Shown piece by piece: positions 50,746 to 59,156 of a stretch of DNA of 64,000 bases (position 1 is its first letter; each line of letters begins with the position of its first letter). Source of the stretch: Paenibacillus sp. (lineage in GTDB: Bacteria > Bacillota > Bacilli > Paenibacillales > YIM-B00363); assembly GCF_035645195.1 (NCBI RefSeq), contig NZ_DASQNA010000030.1, positions 310,001 to 374,000 of the forward strand, written 5' to 3'. The position numbers and the translations under genes were made by a program. The notes under the pieces were generated by a model. The model was not told the origin of the DNA. It ran no database searches and saw nothing but the letters and a program-made list of their open reading frames with translations.

Positions 50746-52719
50746 CTAGAACTGCAGCACGACCATCGCGTGCGCAGTAAATTCGGGCACCGTGCACCGT
50801 ATGGTTCCGCCCTCTTGGACGAACGGCAGCTTCTCGCCGCTCGGCGCCAAGTAAACGTCCTTGACCGGCGCGGACGCCGCGATGCGCACGGCGACGTCCC
50901 GCAGCGGAAGGAGGTCCTCGATGACCTCGACTCCGTCGCCGCGCCGCACCGGAGACGCGTACAGCAGATGGGCGACCCACCGGTTGCGCTTCGCCTGCTT
51001 CTGAACGGTGACGACGCCCTGCGCGGGGAGGTTCGTGCGCAGCGTCCGGTTCGGCAGCAGCCGCTCGAGCGCGTACAGGACGGTTTCGCGCAGCGCCAAG
51101 CTGCCCTTCTTCGCGTAATCCTCGAATACGTTCCAAGCGATATAGATGCCGTCCTCGCCCTCCGTCATGCCGGGGCCGTCCGAGGCGAGGGCGCTCGGCG
51201 TATGCTGATGGGAGCAGAACGCGAACACGTCGCGGTTGAAGTACGGGTTCTCGCGCGCGCCGTGCGCCGCGCCGCCGTCCGCGAGCGCCACGCGCTGCCC
51301 TTGCCCGTACACGACGTACGACGCTTCCGGCAGCCCTGCGATCGCGAACGACGGACGGAAGTAGCTCGGCCGGTACGGGTTCGCTTCCACCCAGCGGGCG
51401 CCGAGCCGCAGCGCGAAGGCGTCGCCGGCGGGCGTAAGGCCGGACGCGCCGGTCGCGAGCACTTTGCCGCCGGAGCGCAGGAACGGCTCGAGCTTATCGC
51501 GCAGCGCGTCGTCGACGCAGACGCCGTCCGGCAGCACGACGACGCGGTACCGCGCGAAGTCGGCGTCGCGGTCGACGACGTCGAACAGCAGCTTGCCTTC
51601 GAGCAGCATGCGCACGGCGCCGGCGTCGGCGGGCACGCTGCGGCTCTTCGGCGCGCCGTGCAGATGCGCCTCTTGCGCCTCGAGCGACAGCAGCGCGACG
51701 TCCGCGACCGATTCGACGCCGTCGCACCACAGCTCCTTCGCCTCGACCTCCGCGTACGCCGCGCCGATCAGCGCGTATGTCGCCTCGTCCATAGCGCCCT
51801 CGGGATGCAGCTGATCGCCGATCGAGCAGCGTGCGCCGTTCGCGAGGCTGAGCGCCGTTTCGTACCGAAGCGCGTTCGGATGCTTATAGCCGCCGAACTC
51901 GCCCCACGACGTATGGAACTTGCCCGTCATGCCGAGGTAGTCGATGCCGAGCGTTTGGGCGTACCTGGCGGACAGCGGGAAGTGGTCGTACCCCCAGCCG
52001 CCCGTCGGCAGCGATTCCAGCTCGAGATGCGTGTTCTTGAACGCGAGGTCGCGGCGCCCCCGCGTAATATGCCCGCCGTTATGGAAGACGGGGAGACCGG
52101 GCTTATGCTTCCATACCGCGCGGTTCGCCGCGTCGGCGTACCGCGCGTAGGTACGCTCCCAGAGCGTCTTCATCGCTTCGGCATCGCGCGGATCGCCCCC
52201 TTCGGCGCGGATCGAGGCGACGCACGACTGGCAGTAGCATTCGCGCACGCCGACGATGTCGAGGAAGATGCCGTCGGCTTCGTAGCGCTGCGCGACTTCC
52301 TCGATTTGGGCGAGCAGGACGTCGAGGTACGGCGTATTCATGCAAAATTCGTGGTACCCCGGCGTCAGGAAGTCCGGCGCCCACTGCGTCGCCTCGTTCC
52401 GCTTTCGGATGAGCCACTCGGGGCGGCGGCGCGCCAGCTTTTCGTCGAGCCCCGCGGAGATGTACACGGGCGTCTTCACGCCGATGTCGTGCGCCGCTTC
52501 GATCTGCGCCCCGAGCAGGTCGAAGCCGAGGCCCGGATGCGTTTCGTTCGCCTCCGACGGATGGTACGCCCAGCCGTGATGGCATTTCGAGAACACCGTG
52601 ACGGAATCGACATGCCCTTTGCGCAGCATCGCTTGGAATTGTTCCTTCGAAAAGCGGCTGCCGATACCCGCAATCGCCTCGGACGTATGGAAATCGAGAT
52701 GCACCTGGCGAAATCTCAT
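50746..52719 (-). CDS. GHL6-type glycoside hydrolase with beta-galactosidase trimerisation domain
   Basis: A 657-residue protein. The N-terminal TIM barrel (VHLDFHTSEAIAGIG, then VDSVTVFSKCHHGWAYHPS, DGIFLDIVGVRECYC and VFHNGGHI) resembles the hypothetical glycosyl hydrolase 6 (GHL6) family. A Rossmann-like domain related to the GH42 trimerisation domain follows (FDVVDRDADFARYRVVVLPD), then a beta domain. No signal peptide is seen. Related proteins are often loosely annotated as alpha-L-fucosidase or beta-galactosidase; the substrate is unproven. A cre site about 40 bp upstream and a divergent AraC gene suggest carbon-source control. Confidence 0.8.
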   Translation of the reverse strand: MRFRQVHLDFHTSEAIAGIGSRFSKEQFQAMLRKGHVDSVTVFSKCHHGWAYHPSEANETHPGLGFDLLGAQIEAAHDIGVKTPVYISAGLDEKLARRRPEWLIRKRNEATQWAPDFLTPGYHEFCMNTPYLDVLLAQIEEVAQRYEADGIFLDIVGVRECYCQSCVASIRAEGGDPRDAEAMKTLWERTYARYADAANRAVWKHKPGLPVFHNGGHITRGRRDLAFKNTHLELESLPTGGWGYDHFPLSARYAQTLGIDYLGMTGKFHTSWGEFGGYKHPNALRYETALSLANGARCSIGDQLHPEGAMDEATYALIGAAYAEVEAKELWCDGVESVADVALLSLEAQEAHLHGAPKSRSVPADAGAVRMLLEGKLLFDVVDRDADFARYRVVVLPDGVCVDDALRDKLEPFLRSGGKVLATGASGLTPAGDAFALRLGARWVEANPYRPSYFRPSFAIAGLPEASYVVYGQGQRVALADGGAAHGARENPYFNRDVFAFCSHQHTPSALASDGPGMTEGEDGIYIAWNVFEDYAKKGSLALRETVLYALERLLPNRTLRTNLPAQGVVTVQKQAKRNRWVAHLLYASPVRRGDGVEVIEDLLPLRDVAVRIAASAPVKDVYLAPSGEKLPFVQEGGTIRCTVPEFTAHAMVVLQF

Positions 52720-52757
52720 GGAAAAGCGTCAGCTCCTATGCAACAATGATGATATCA

Positions 52758-52772
52758 ATGTAAGCGAAACCA
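52758..52772. promoter_or_regulatory. CcpA (cre) operator
   Basis: ATGTAAGCGAAACCA matches the cre consensus WTGNAANCGNWNNCW at every defined position. It lies in the 134-bp divergent region between the GHL6-type gene and the AraC gene, 39 bp from the former's start codon, where CcpA would block its transcription. Confidence 0.65.
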
Positions 52773-52853
52773 ACCGGCGGACGGTAGCGACGATATCGAC
52801 CATTCCTCGTACGATTTCGACCGGTTCATCCAGCGAACAGGAGCGTGACGGCC

Positions 52854-53741
52854 ATGCAATGCCTTGAGCTGGCGTATCCGCCGATGCCGCAGCTGATCAC
52901 GGTCGGCCATGCGGTGTGGACGCCCGGCATGACCCATCTGCGGCGCAATTTCCCCGTGTACGATTTGATTTTCGTGCGCAGGGGGACGTTCTTTATTTGC
53001 GAGGAAGGGGAGGAGCACGAGCTTGCGGAAGGCGGGTTCGTCGCGCTGGAGCCGGGGCGGACGCACTGGGGGCACCGGGCGGTGGAGGAGCCGACGGATT
53101 TGTATTGGGTCCATTTCGCGCACGATTCGCCGCGGCGCGCGGTCGACCGCGGCGGCATCGCCCGGCGGCGGCCGCTCGAGCGAGGAACGGACGGCCATCT
53201 CGAGCCGGTGCGCAGCCATTTGTACGTGCCGAAGCGCGCGACGATTCCGATGGAGCCGCTCGTCCCGCTGCTCGACGACATGGTGCTGCTGCACCGCTCG
53301 TTGACGCCGAGGTCGGCGATTTTGCTGCAGGCGCGGCTCGGCGAGCTGCTCGCCCGGCTGCAGCCGGAGGACGGCGACGGAGGCGGCGAGCGGAGCCGCG
53401 CCGTATGCGATGCGGTCGTCCGGTATTTGCAGGAGCGCATCGGGGAGCCGTTCGACGCGGAGCGGATGGAGCGGGAGCTGCATTATCATTTCGACTATTT
53501 GGCGCGCTGCTTGAAGCGGCATACAGGCCTCAGCCCGCTGCAATATTTGCACCGGCTTCAAATCGAGCAGGCGAAGTCGCTGCTGCTGTGCACCGATTTG
53601 CCCGTGGCGGCGGTCGGCGAGCGGGTCGGGCAGCCGAACCCGACGTATTTCGCCCGGCTGTTCCGCCGCTTCGCCGGCGCGGCGCCGAGCGCGTTCCGCT
53701 CCAGCCACAAAACGCTTGACGCGCCGGAGAACGCTTTCTAG
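52854..53741 (+). CDS. AraC-family regulator divergent from the GHL6-type gene
   Basis: A 295-residue regulator with an N-terminal cupin-like sensing domain (YDLIFVRRGTFFICEEGEEH, then FVALEPGRTHWGH) and a C-terminal AraC HTH pair (MERELHYHFDYLARCLKRHTG and VGERVGQPNPTYFARLFRRFAG). ATG 52854 lies ten bases after AGGAG (52839-52843); the in-frame GTG at 52845 is too close to it. It probably controls the divergent glycosidase gene. The exporter gene follows at 37 bp. Confidence 0.88.
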   Translation: MQCLELAYPPMPQLITVGHAVWTPGMTHLRRNFPVYDLIFVRRGTFFICEEGEEHELAEGGFVALEPGRTHWGHRAVEEPTDLYWVHFAHDSPRRAVDRGGIARRRPLERGTDGHLEPVRSHLYVPKRATIPMEPLVPLLDDMVLLHRSLTPRSAILLQARLGELLARLQPEDGDGGGERSRAVCDAVVRYLQERIGEPFDAERMERELHYHFDYLARCLKRHTGLSPLQYLHRLQIEQAKSLLLCTDLPVAAVGERVGQPNPTYFARLFRRFAGAAPSAFRSSHKTLDAPENAF

Positions 53742-53778
53742 ACTGTAGAGAACGCCAGAAAAAGGGAGAGAGCCAGCG

Positions 53779-55089
53779 ATGAGTACCACTACGACCGAAA
53801 CGCCGCCCGCCGGGTCGGGGGCCTCCGCGCCCGTATCCGCGCCGGCAGCCGCGCAGCCGAAGCCGCCCGAAGCCGGCGCCGCGGCCGCCCGCACCGTCTT
53901 CCCCGTCGTGCTCGCCGTCAGCGTCATCCATATGCTGAACGATTCGATGCAGGCGGTCGTGCCGGCCATTTTGCCCGCGCTGAAAGGCGCGCTGACGCTG
54001 ACGTACACGCAGATCGGCTTCGTCATTTTCGCTTTGAACATGACGTCGTCCGTGCTGCAGCCGGTCATCGGGATGTATTCCGACCGGAAGCCTTCGCCGT
54101 ACATGCTGCCGCTCGGTATGTTGATGAGCCTCTTCGGCATGGCCGGCATCGCGCTCGCGCCGAATTACGCGCTGCTGCTGCTGTCCGTCGTGCTCGTCGG
54201 CCTCGGCTCCGCCGTGTTCCACCCCGAGGGCTCGAAGGTCGTATACCTTGCGGCCGGGGGGCGGCGCGGGCTCGCGCAGTCGATCTACCAGGTCGGCGGC
54301 AACGGCGGAAGCTCGCTGCAGCCGATGATGACGAAATATTTGTTCCTGCCGTTCGGCCAAATCGCGGCGCTTTGGTTTACGGCCGTCGCGGCGCTCGCGT
54401 TCATCGTGTCTTGGGCCGTCTCTCGTTGGTACAAAGGGAATATGCATCTGAGGAAGCCGAAGCCCTCTCGCGCCGGCGCCGCGAAGGGCGCGGGCGGAGC
54501 GGCGGAGGCGCAGGCGCAGCCGGGGGGCGGCGCCGCCTCGTACGTGTGGCTCGGCATGGGGCTGCTCATTCTGCTCACGTTCGCCCGTTCGACGTACCAT
54601 GCGGCGATTTTGAACTATTACCAGTACTTTTACGCGGAGAAGTATGCATCGACGATCGAGGCGGCGCAGCTGCCGCTGTTCCTGTTCGGCGTCATCGGCG
54701 TCGTCGGCACGCTCGTCGGCGGACCGCTCGCCGACCGGTTCGGCTCGAAGCGGGTCATTTTCGGCTCGATGGCGGGCGCCGCGCCGTTCGCGATGCTGCT
54801 GCCGTACGTCGGCGAAGCGTGGGTTATCCCCATCATGTTCGTCGTCGGCTTTATTTTGATGCTCGGCTTTTCGGTCGTCGTCGTGTACGCGCAGCTGCTC
54901 ATGCCGAACCATATCGGCACGGCGTCCGGCCTGATCGTCGGCCTCGCCTTCGGCATGGGGGCGCTGGGCGCGGTGGCGCTCGGCTACTTCATCGACATGT
55001 TCGGCCTGCAGCCGGTGTTCGTCGCTGCGAGCCTGCTGCCGCTGATCGGCATCGTCACGTTCAAGCTGCCTGATTTATCCAAGCAGTAA
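53779..55089 (+). CDS. fsr: MFS exporter, fosmidomycin-resistance (Fsr) type
   Basis: A 436-residue 12-TM major facilitator. Fsr-type segments are present: HMLNDSMQAVVPAILPALK in TM1, then LVGLGSAVFHPEGSKVVYLA and QVGGNGGSSLQPMM. The first 40 residues are an Ala/Pro-rich tail and the central loop between TM6 and TM7 is Gly/Ala-rich. Fsr proteins export fosmidomycin and related compounds by proton antiport; the native substrate is not established. The ATG follows AGGGAGAG. The 3' end overlaps the converging TauE/SafE gene by 15 bp. Confidence 0.87.
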   Translation: MSTTTTETPPAGSGASAPVSAPAAAQPKPPEAGAAAARTVFPVVLAVSVIHMLNDSMQAVVPAILPALKGALTLTYTQIGFVIFALNMTSSVLQPVIGMYSDRKPSPYMLPLGMLMSLFGMAGIALAPNYALLLLSVVLVGLGSAVFHPEGSKVVYLAAGGRRGLAQSIYQVGGNGGSSLQPMMTKYLFLPFGQIAALWFTAVAALAFIVSWAVSRWYKGNMHLRKPKPSRAGAAKGAGGAAEAQAQPGGGAASYVWLGMGLLILLTFARSTYHAAILNYYQYFYAEKYASTIEAAQLPLFLFGVIGVVGTLVGGPLADRFGSKRVIFGSMAGAAPFAMLLPYVGEAWVIPIMFVVGFILMLGFSVVVVYAQLLMPNHIGTASGLIVGLAFGMGALGAVALGYFIDMFGLQPVFVAASLLPLIGIVTFKLPDLSKQ

Positions 55090-55842
55090 ATCCCACAGCT
55101 GTTTGCCGATGAGCAGCGTCGTCACGGAGACGAACAGCGGCTTGACGAACGCGGCGCCGCGCTTGATCGCAAAGCGCGAGCCGGTCCACGCGCCGGCGAT
55201 CATGGCGAGCGCCATCGGCACGCCGTAGACGAAGTTCACGAGCCCGAAGGCGAGGAACGTCATCAGGCTGGCGATGTTGCTCGCGAAGTTGAGCAGCCGC
55301 GCATTGCCCGCCGCCCGAACGAAATCGAAGCCGAGCAGCAGGAACGCGAACAGCAGGAACGAGCCGGTGCCCGGGCCGAAGAAGCCGTCGTAGTAGCCGA
55401 TTACGAAGGCGGCGATCGCCACGAGAACGCGCTTCGCGTTCGTAAGTCCCCGGTATACGGCGCCGGCGCCCCAGTTTTTCTTAAAGACGGTGTAGATCGT
55501 GACGGCGATGAGCAGGCAGACGACGAGCGGCTTGAGGAACTCGGAGGGCAGCAGCGTCACCGTATACGTGCCGAGCGCCGAGCCGAGGAACGACAGCGGA
55601 AACAAGGCGAAGGCGAGCCGGCGGTCGATGTTGCCGGAGCGCAAAAACTGCACGGTGCTGGTGAGCGACGAGGCGGTGCCGCCGAGTTTGTTCGTGCCGA
55701 GCACGACGCCGGGCGGCAGGCCGGCGAGCAGCAGCGCCGGCATCGAAATTAAACCGCCTCCGCCGACGACGGAGTCTACGAACGCGGCCAAAAATCCGGC
55801 GGCGATTAAAAATAATAATGTTTCTGGAAGCAGCTGTTCCAA
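55075..55842 (-). CDS. TauE/SafE family membrane transporter
   Basis: A 255-residue membrane protein with about seven to eight TM segments and the two-fold repeat typical of TauE/SafE (FVDSVVGGGGLISMPALLL at the N-terminus, then IGYYDGFFGPGTGSFLLFAF in the middle). Members export sulfite, sulfonates or other organic anions; the substrate here is unknown. TTG 55842 is preferred because AAAGGGG precedes it by about seven bases; an upstream ATG would add 18 non-conserved residues. Confidence 0.88.
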   Translation of the reverse strand: MEQLLPETLLFLIAAGFLAAFVDSVVGGGGLISMPALLLAGLPPGVVLGTNKLGGTASSLTSTVQFLRSGNIDRRLAFALFPLSFLGSALGTYTVTLLPSEFLKPLVVCLLIAVTIYTVFKKNWGAGAVYRGLTNAKRVLVAIAAFVIGYYDGFFGPGTGSFLLFAFLLLGFDFVRAAGNARLLNFASNIASLMTFLAFGLVNFVYGVPMALAMIAGAWTGSRFAIKRGAAFVKPLFVSVTTLLIGKQLWDLLLG

Positions 55843-55928
55843 GTTGGTGCCCCTTTCGGTACAATCTGGATGTAAGATGCGATGGGTGCAAGACAATATG
55901 CAAAAGTATACTGGAAGGGGAGTTATCT

Positions 55929-56306
55929 GTGAAGAAGCTGGAGCACATCGGGGTTATGGTCAAAGATATGGACGAATCGATCCGCTTTTACACCGAAGTC
56001 ATCGGCATGAACCTCGATCGCCGCGTCGCGTTGAACGAGACGCTCGAGCTCGCGTTCCTGACGTTCCCGGGGCAAGAGAGCGTAGAGGTGGAGCTGGTCG
56101 GCCGCTACGACGACAAATTGACCGAGCACGGCATCGTGAACCATATCGCGTTCACGGTGGAGGATATCGAAGCGGAGATCGCTCGGTTGAAGGCGGCGGG
56201 CGTGACGATGATCGACGAGGAGCCGCGCACGATTTTGCACGGCATTAAGATCGCGTTCTTCTACGGTCCGAATGGCGAACGGCTGGAGCTGTTCCAGCAT
56301 CCGTAA
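55929..56306 (+). CDS. VOC superfamily (glyoxalase-like) protein
   Basis: A 125-residue single-module vicinal-oxygen-chelate protein: LEHIGVMVKDMDESIRFYTEVIG opens the first beta-alpha-beta unit, and GIVNHIAFTVEDIEAEIARL opens the second, ending FFYGPNGERLELFQ. The metal ligands His and Glu of glyoxalase-type enzymes are in place, so it may be a lactoylglutathione-lyase-like or methylmalonyl-CoA-epimerase-like enzyme. GTG 55929 follows GGAAGGGGAG. A terminator lies just downstream. Confidence 0.88.
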   Translation: MKKLEHIGVMVKDMDESIRFYTEVIGMNLDRRVALNETLELAFLTFPGQESVEVELVGRYDDKLTEHGIVNHIAFTVEDIEAEIARLKAAGVTMIDEEPRTILHGIKIAFFYGPNGERLELFQHP

Positions 56307-56317
56307 ACTTACCGAAC

Positions 56318-56352
56318 GGAAGGGGCATCGATTCGCCCCTTCCTTTTCTATT
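56318..56352 (+). terminator. Intrinsic terminator after the VOC gene
   Basis: GGAAGGGGC and GCCCCTTCC form a perfect 9-bp stem with an 8-base loop, then TTTTCTATTTTT. Confidence 0.92.
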
Positions 56353-56408
56353 TTTCACAGGGAGCGGCGAGGCGATTGGAACATTAGGACAAAGGGGGAA
56401 CTCGCACG

Positions 56409-57380
56409 ATGAAGGCGATGGTCTACGAAACTTACGGTACGCCCGAAGTGCTCCGATTGGAAGAGGCGGCAATGCCGACGCCGAAGGACGACGAAGTGCT
56501 GATCGAGGTTCACGCGGCTTCGATCAATTCCTGGGATTGGGATTTGCTTCGCGGGCAGCCGTACTTAACTCGCCTCGGCGGGCTTCGCAAGCCTCGTTAC
56601 CGGATTCTCGGCGCGGACGTCGCCGGCCGGGTCGTCGCCGCGGGTGCGGCGGTTCGCCGGTTTCGACCCGGGGACGAGGTGTTCGGGGACCTTTCCGGCT
56701 GCGGCTGGGGCGGTTTCGCGGAATTCGTGTGCGCGCGCGAGGACGCTTTGACCCCAAAGCCGGCAGGGGTAAGCTTCGCGCAGGCGGCGTCCGTTCCGCA
56801 AGCGGCCGTATTAGCCCTGCAAGGGCTGAGAGATCGCGGAAAGCTGAGCAAGGGCCAACGGCTTCTGATCAACGGGGCGGGCGGCGGCGTCGGCACGTTC
56901 GGCATTCAGTACGCCAAATGGGTGGGGGCCGATGTGACCGGCGTGGACAGCGGCGGAAAGCTTGAAACGCTGCGTTCCCTCGGGGCGGACGACGTCGTGG
57001 ATTATAGGAAGCAAGATTTCGCCGCAAGCGGAAAACGATACGACGTAATCCTCGACGTCGTCGGCAATCGGTCGGTGTTCGATATGAAACGAGCGCTTGC
57101 GCCGGGCGGCGTCTATGTAATGGTCGGCGGTACCCTGCCGCGCATTCTCCAAGCATTGTTGGCGGCGCCGTTGTTGGCGCGGACCGAGCGGAAAACCGCG
57201 TCGGTCCTCGTCCATAAGCCGAACCGCGGCGATCAACAGCTTTGGAAGGAACTCCTCGAAGCGGGGCATGCCGCGCCGGTGATCGATCGGGAGTATCCGC
57301 TGAGCGATGTACCCGAAGCGCTTCGTTATTTCGGAGAAGGGCGGGCGATCGGGAAGGTCGTCGTGAACGTGAAAAGGTAG
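56409..57380 (+). CDS. Zinc-independent alcohol dehydrogenase / quinone oxidoreductase family
   Basis: A 323-residue medium-chain dehydrogenase/reductase. It begins MKAMVYETYGTPEVLRLEEA, has the NADPH-binding motif INGAGGGVGTFGIQYAKW, and continues LGADDVVDYRKQDFA and DVVGNRSVFDMKRAL. The structural-zinc cysteines of classical alcohol dehydrogenases are missing, which points to the quinone oxidoreductase branch. The substrate is unknown. It is a single gene with AAAGGGGG upstream of the ATG. Confidence 0.9.
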   Translation: MKAMVYETYGTPEVLRLEEAAMPTPKDDEVLIEVHAASINSWDWDLLRGQPYLTRLGGLRKPRYRILGADVAGRVVAAGAAVRRFRPGDEVFGDLSGCGWGGFAEFVCAREDALTPKPAGVSFAQAASVPQAAVLALQGLRDRGKLSKGQRLLINGAGGGVGTFGIQYAKWVGADVTGVDSGGKLETLRSLGADDVVDYRKQDFAASGKRYDVILDVVGNRSVFDMKRALAPGGVYVMVGGTLPRILQALLAAPLLARTERKTASVLVHKPNRGDQQLWKELLEAGHAAPVIDREYPLSDVPEALRYFGEGRAIGKVVVNVKR

Positions 57381-57385
57381 GCGGA

Positions 57386-57410
57386 AGGCGCCGCCCGGGG
57401 GGCGGCGCCT
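57386..57410. terminator. GC-rich hairpin between convergent genes
   Basis: AGGCGCCGCC and GGCGGCGCCT form a perfect 10-bp stem with a 5-base loop, six bases after the oxidoreductase stop. There is no T-tract, so termination efficiency is uncertain. Confidence 0.5.
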
Positions 57411-57444
57411 CGAATGCGGCCGTTCGGCCCGGCGCGGGGGAGCG

Positions 57445-57756
57445 TTACGCCCCCGCGAAGCCGTCCTTGAACGCGCGGACGAGGGCGTCCTCGTTGACGC
57501 CCCACAGCGGGGCGATCTCCGGGGCGACCGCCTCGGCCCACCATTCGGCCTGCTTCTTCTTGTTGGACCGATGCTCGAAAATCCACAGCAGGTTGCCGAC
57601 GACCTTCTTGTAGTAAATCGTTTCGGCTTCCTCGATTTTCTCCTGCGGCACGTACACGTCCAATCGCTTGAGCGCGCGGTACAGCTCGCGGCTGCAGGCG
57701 CGGCGAATGCTGCGCGGGGAGGGGAGCTGCGCGGTATGCTTTTGATTCGGTCTCAT
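57445..57756 (-). CDS. Conserved basic helical protein of unknown function
   Basis: A 103-residue soluble, mostly helical protein beginning MRPNQKHTAQLPSPRSIRRA, with YVPQEKIEEAETIYYKKVVG and a Trp-rich C-terminal part (KQAEWWAEAVAPEIAPLWGV). I do not recognise a named family, although the composition is that of a genuine folded protein. ATG 57756 follows AGAGGTG. It lies alone, downstream of the cupredoxin gene on the same strand and separated from it by a terminator. Confidence 0.7.
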   Translation of the reverse strand: MRPNQKHTAQLPSPRSIRRACSRELYRALKRLDVYVPQEKIEEAETIYYKKVVGNLLWIFEHRSNKKKQAEWWAEAVAPEIAPLWGVNEDALVRAFKDGFAGA

Positions 57757-57844
57757 GAGACCATCACCTCTCTCCACCATATGCACGAAGGCGGGCGGCG
57801 GTTAGCAGCCCGGCGCGGCGGAGCGAGGTTTTGGGGGATTTTGC

Positions 57845-57876
57845 CGAAAAAAAAGAAACGGCCCCTGGAGCCGTTC
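57845..57876 (-). terminator. Terminator of the cupredoxin gene
   Basis: On the minus strand AACGGC pairs with GCCGTT across a short loop and is followed by TTCTTTTTTTT. It lies 20 bp after the cupredoxin stop. Confidence 0.85.
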
Positions 57877-57895
57877 CGCTGACGAGCCGCCGCCG

Positions 57896-58345
57896 TCAAT
57901 CGACGACGATGTATCCGATCATCGGTCCGTGGTTGGCCGCGTCGGGGTGCGTGAAGCAAATGATGCGGTAAATTCCTTCCTTGGAGGCGTGGAAGCTGAC
58001 CGTCGTTTCTTCGCCCTTTTTGACGACGCCTTGAATGTTCAAACCCTCGATGATGAACGGGTGATGGTCGCCGTTCACGCCCAAAATCTTCAGCTTCACG
58101 TTCTCGCCTTTGTTGACGAACACGGTGCCGGGATCCCAACGGTACGCTTCGATCTCCTTGCCGTCTTTCGTCGTCGTCTTGTACTCGCCCGTCACCATGT
58201 GGATGACGCGCTCGCCCGCGGGCATCGCGTCGGCCGGCACCGCCCCGCCCCTTTCCCAGAGCGCCGTCGTCGCCGCGACGAAGCATATGCCTGCGGCGAG
58301 CGCCATTAGCTGCCATTTGCGCACGATCATGATTCGCGAGTTCAT
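57896..58345 (-). CDS. Membrane-anchored cupredoxin-domain protein
   Basis: A 149-residue protein with an N-terminal TM anchor (about 11-30) and one cupredoxin domain. Likely copper ligands are the His in GDHHPFII and the C-terminal Cys-His-Met cluster in ICFTHPDAANHGPMIGY, where the ligand spacing is longer than in plastocyanin and closer to nitrosocyanin/CuA-like or soluble cupredoxin_1 proteins. It may carry electrons or bind copper outside the membrane. ATG 58345 is chosen; an in-frame GTG four codons earlier overlaps the binding site. It is divergent from dedA. Confidence 0.8.
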   Translation of the reverse strand: MNSRIMIVRKWQLMALAAGICFVAATTALWERGGAVPADAMPAGERVIHMVTGEYKTTTKDGKEIEAYRWDPGTVFVNKGENVKLKILGVNGDHHPFIIEGLNIQGVVKKGEETTVSFHASKEGIYRIICFTHPDAANHGPMIGYIVVD

Positions 58346-58418
58346 CCGAACCGCCACCCACCTTCCGTGATTTGTACAAGTGTATGTGTCTCGTCCGCGT
58401 TTATGCTGGTAGGACATG

Positions 58419-58447
58419 TTCCTTTTCCGAAGGGAATACATTACAAT
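58419..58447 (+). promoter_or_regulatory. Candidate promoter of the dedA gene
   Basis: TTCCTT (58419-58424), 17-bp spacer, TACAAT (58442-58447); the ATG with GGAGAGG lies 40 bp downstream. Confidence 0.5.
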
Positions 58448-58486
58448 GGGAAACGACTCTAGGAAAAATAGATAGGAGAGGAATCG

Positions 58487-59089
58487 ATGCACGACATCGT
58501 CATGGCGATGCTGGAGTGGTTGGAAAGCCTTGGGTATTGGGGCATCATGATCGGCTTGATGCTGGAGGTCATCCCCAGCGAAATCGTATTGTCGTACGGC
58601 GGCTATCTCGTGTCGCAGGGGCGCATTTCGTTCGTCGGCGCGGTCATTTTCGGCACGATCGGCGGCGTCATCGCGCAGTTGTTCGTATACTGGATCGGCA
58701 AATACGGCGGTCGTCCGTTCCTGGAACGGTATGGCAAATACATACTGATCAAAAAGAAGCACATCGATATCGCCGAGCAATGGTTCGACCGATACGGGAC
58801 GGGGGTCATTTTCACGGCGCGGTTCATTCCGGTCGTCCGCCACGCGATTTCGATCCCGGCCGGCATCGCGAACATGCCGATCGGCAAATTTACGTTTCTC
58901 ACGACGCTGGCCGTCATTCCGTGGTCGATTTTATTCGTATGGCTCGGCATGACGCTCGGGGATCAGTGGGAGGCGATCGACGAGGTGGCGGGGCCGTACA
59001 TCAAGCCGGCGATGATCATCGCGGCGCTGGCGCTCGCGGCGTACGTGCTGTTCACCTGGTGGCGCGGCAAACAACGGAAAGTGGATTGA
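58487..59089 (+). CDS. DedA family membrane protein
   Basis: A 200-residue DedA/VTT-domain protein with re-entrant segments and about four TM helices. Diagnostic segments are EVIPSEIVLSYGGYLVSQG, GGVIAQLFVYWIGKYGGRPF and TARFIPVVRHAISIPAGIANM (the F/R-P-x-x-R motif). DedA proteins flip phospholipids or undecaprenyl phosphate across the membrane. The thioredoxin-like gene follows at 67 bp and is probably in the same transcription unit or has a weak promoter of its own. Confidence 0.92.
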   Translation: MHDIVMAMLEWLESLGYWGIMIGLMLEVIPSEIVLSYGGYLVSQGRISFVGAVIFGTIGGVIAQLFVYWIGKYGGRPFLERYGKYILIKKKHIDIAEQWFDRYGTGVIFTARFIPVVRHAISIPAGIANMPIGKFTFLTTLAVIPWSILFVWLGMTLGDQWEAIDEVAGPYIKPAMIIAALALAAYVLFTWWRGKQRKVD

Positions 59090-59156
59090 GGCCGGGACGC
59101 TTTGGTACAATAAGGGAGATACGGACATAATCGCGATAAATCGGAGGTTGGCGTAC

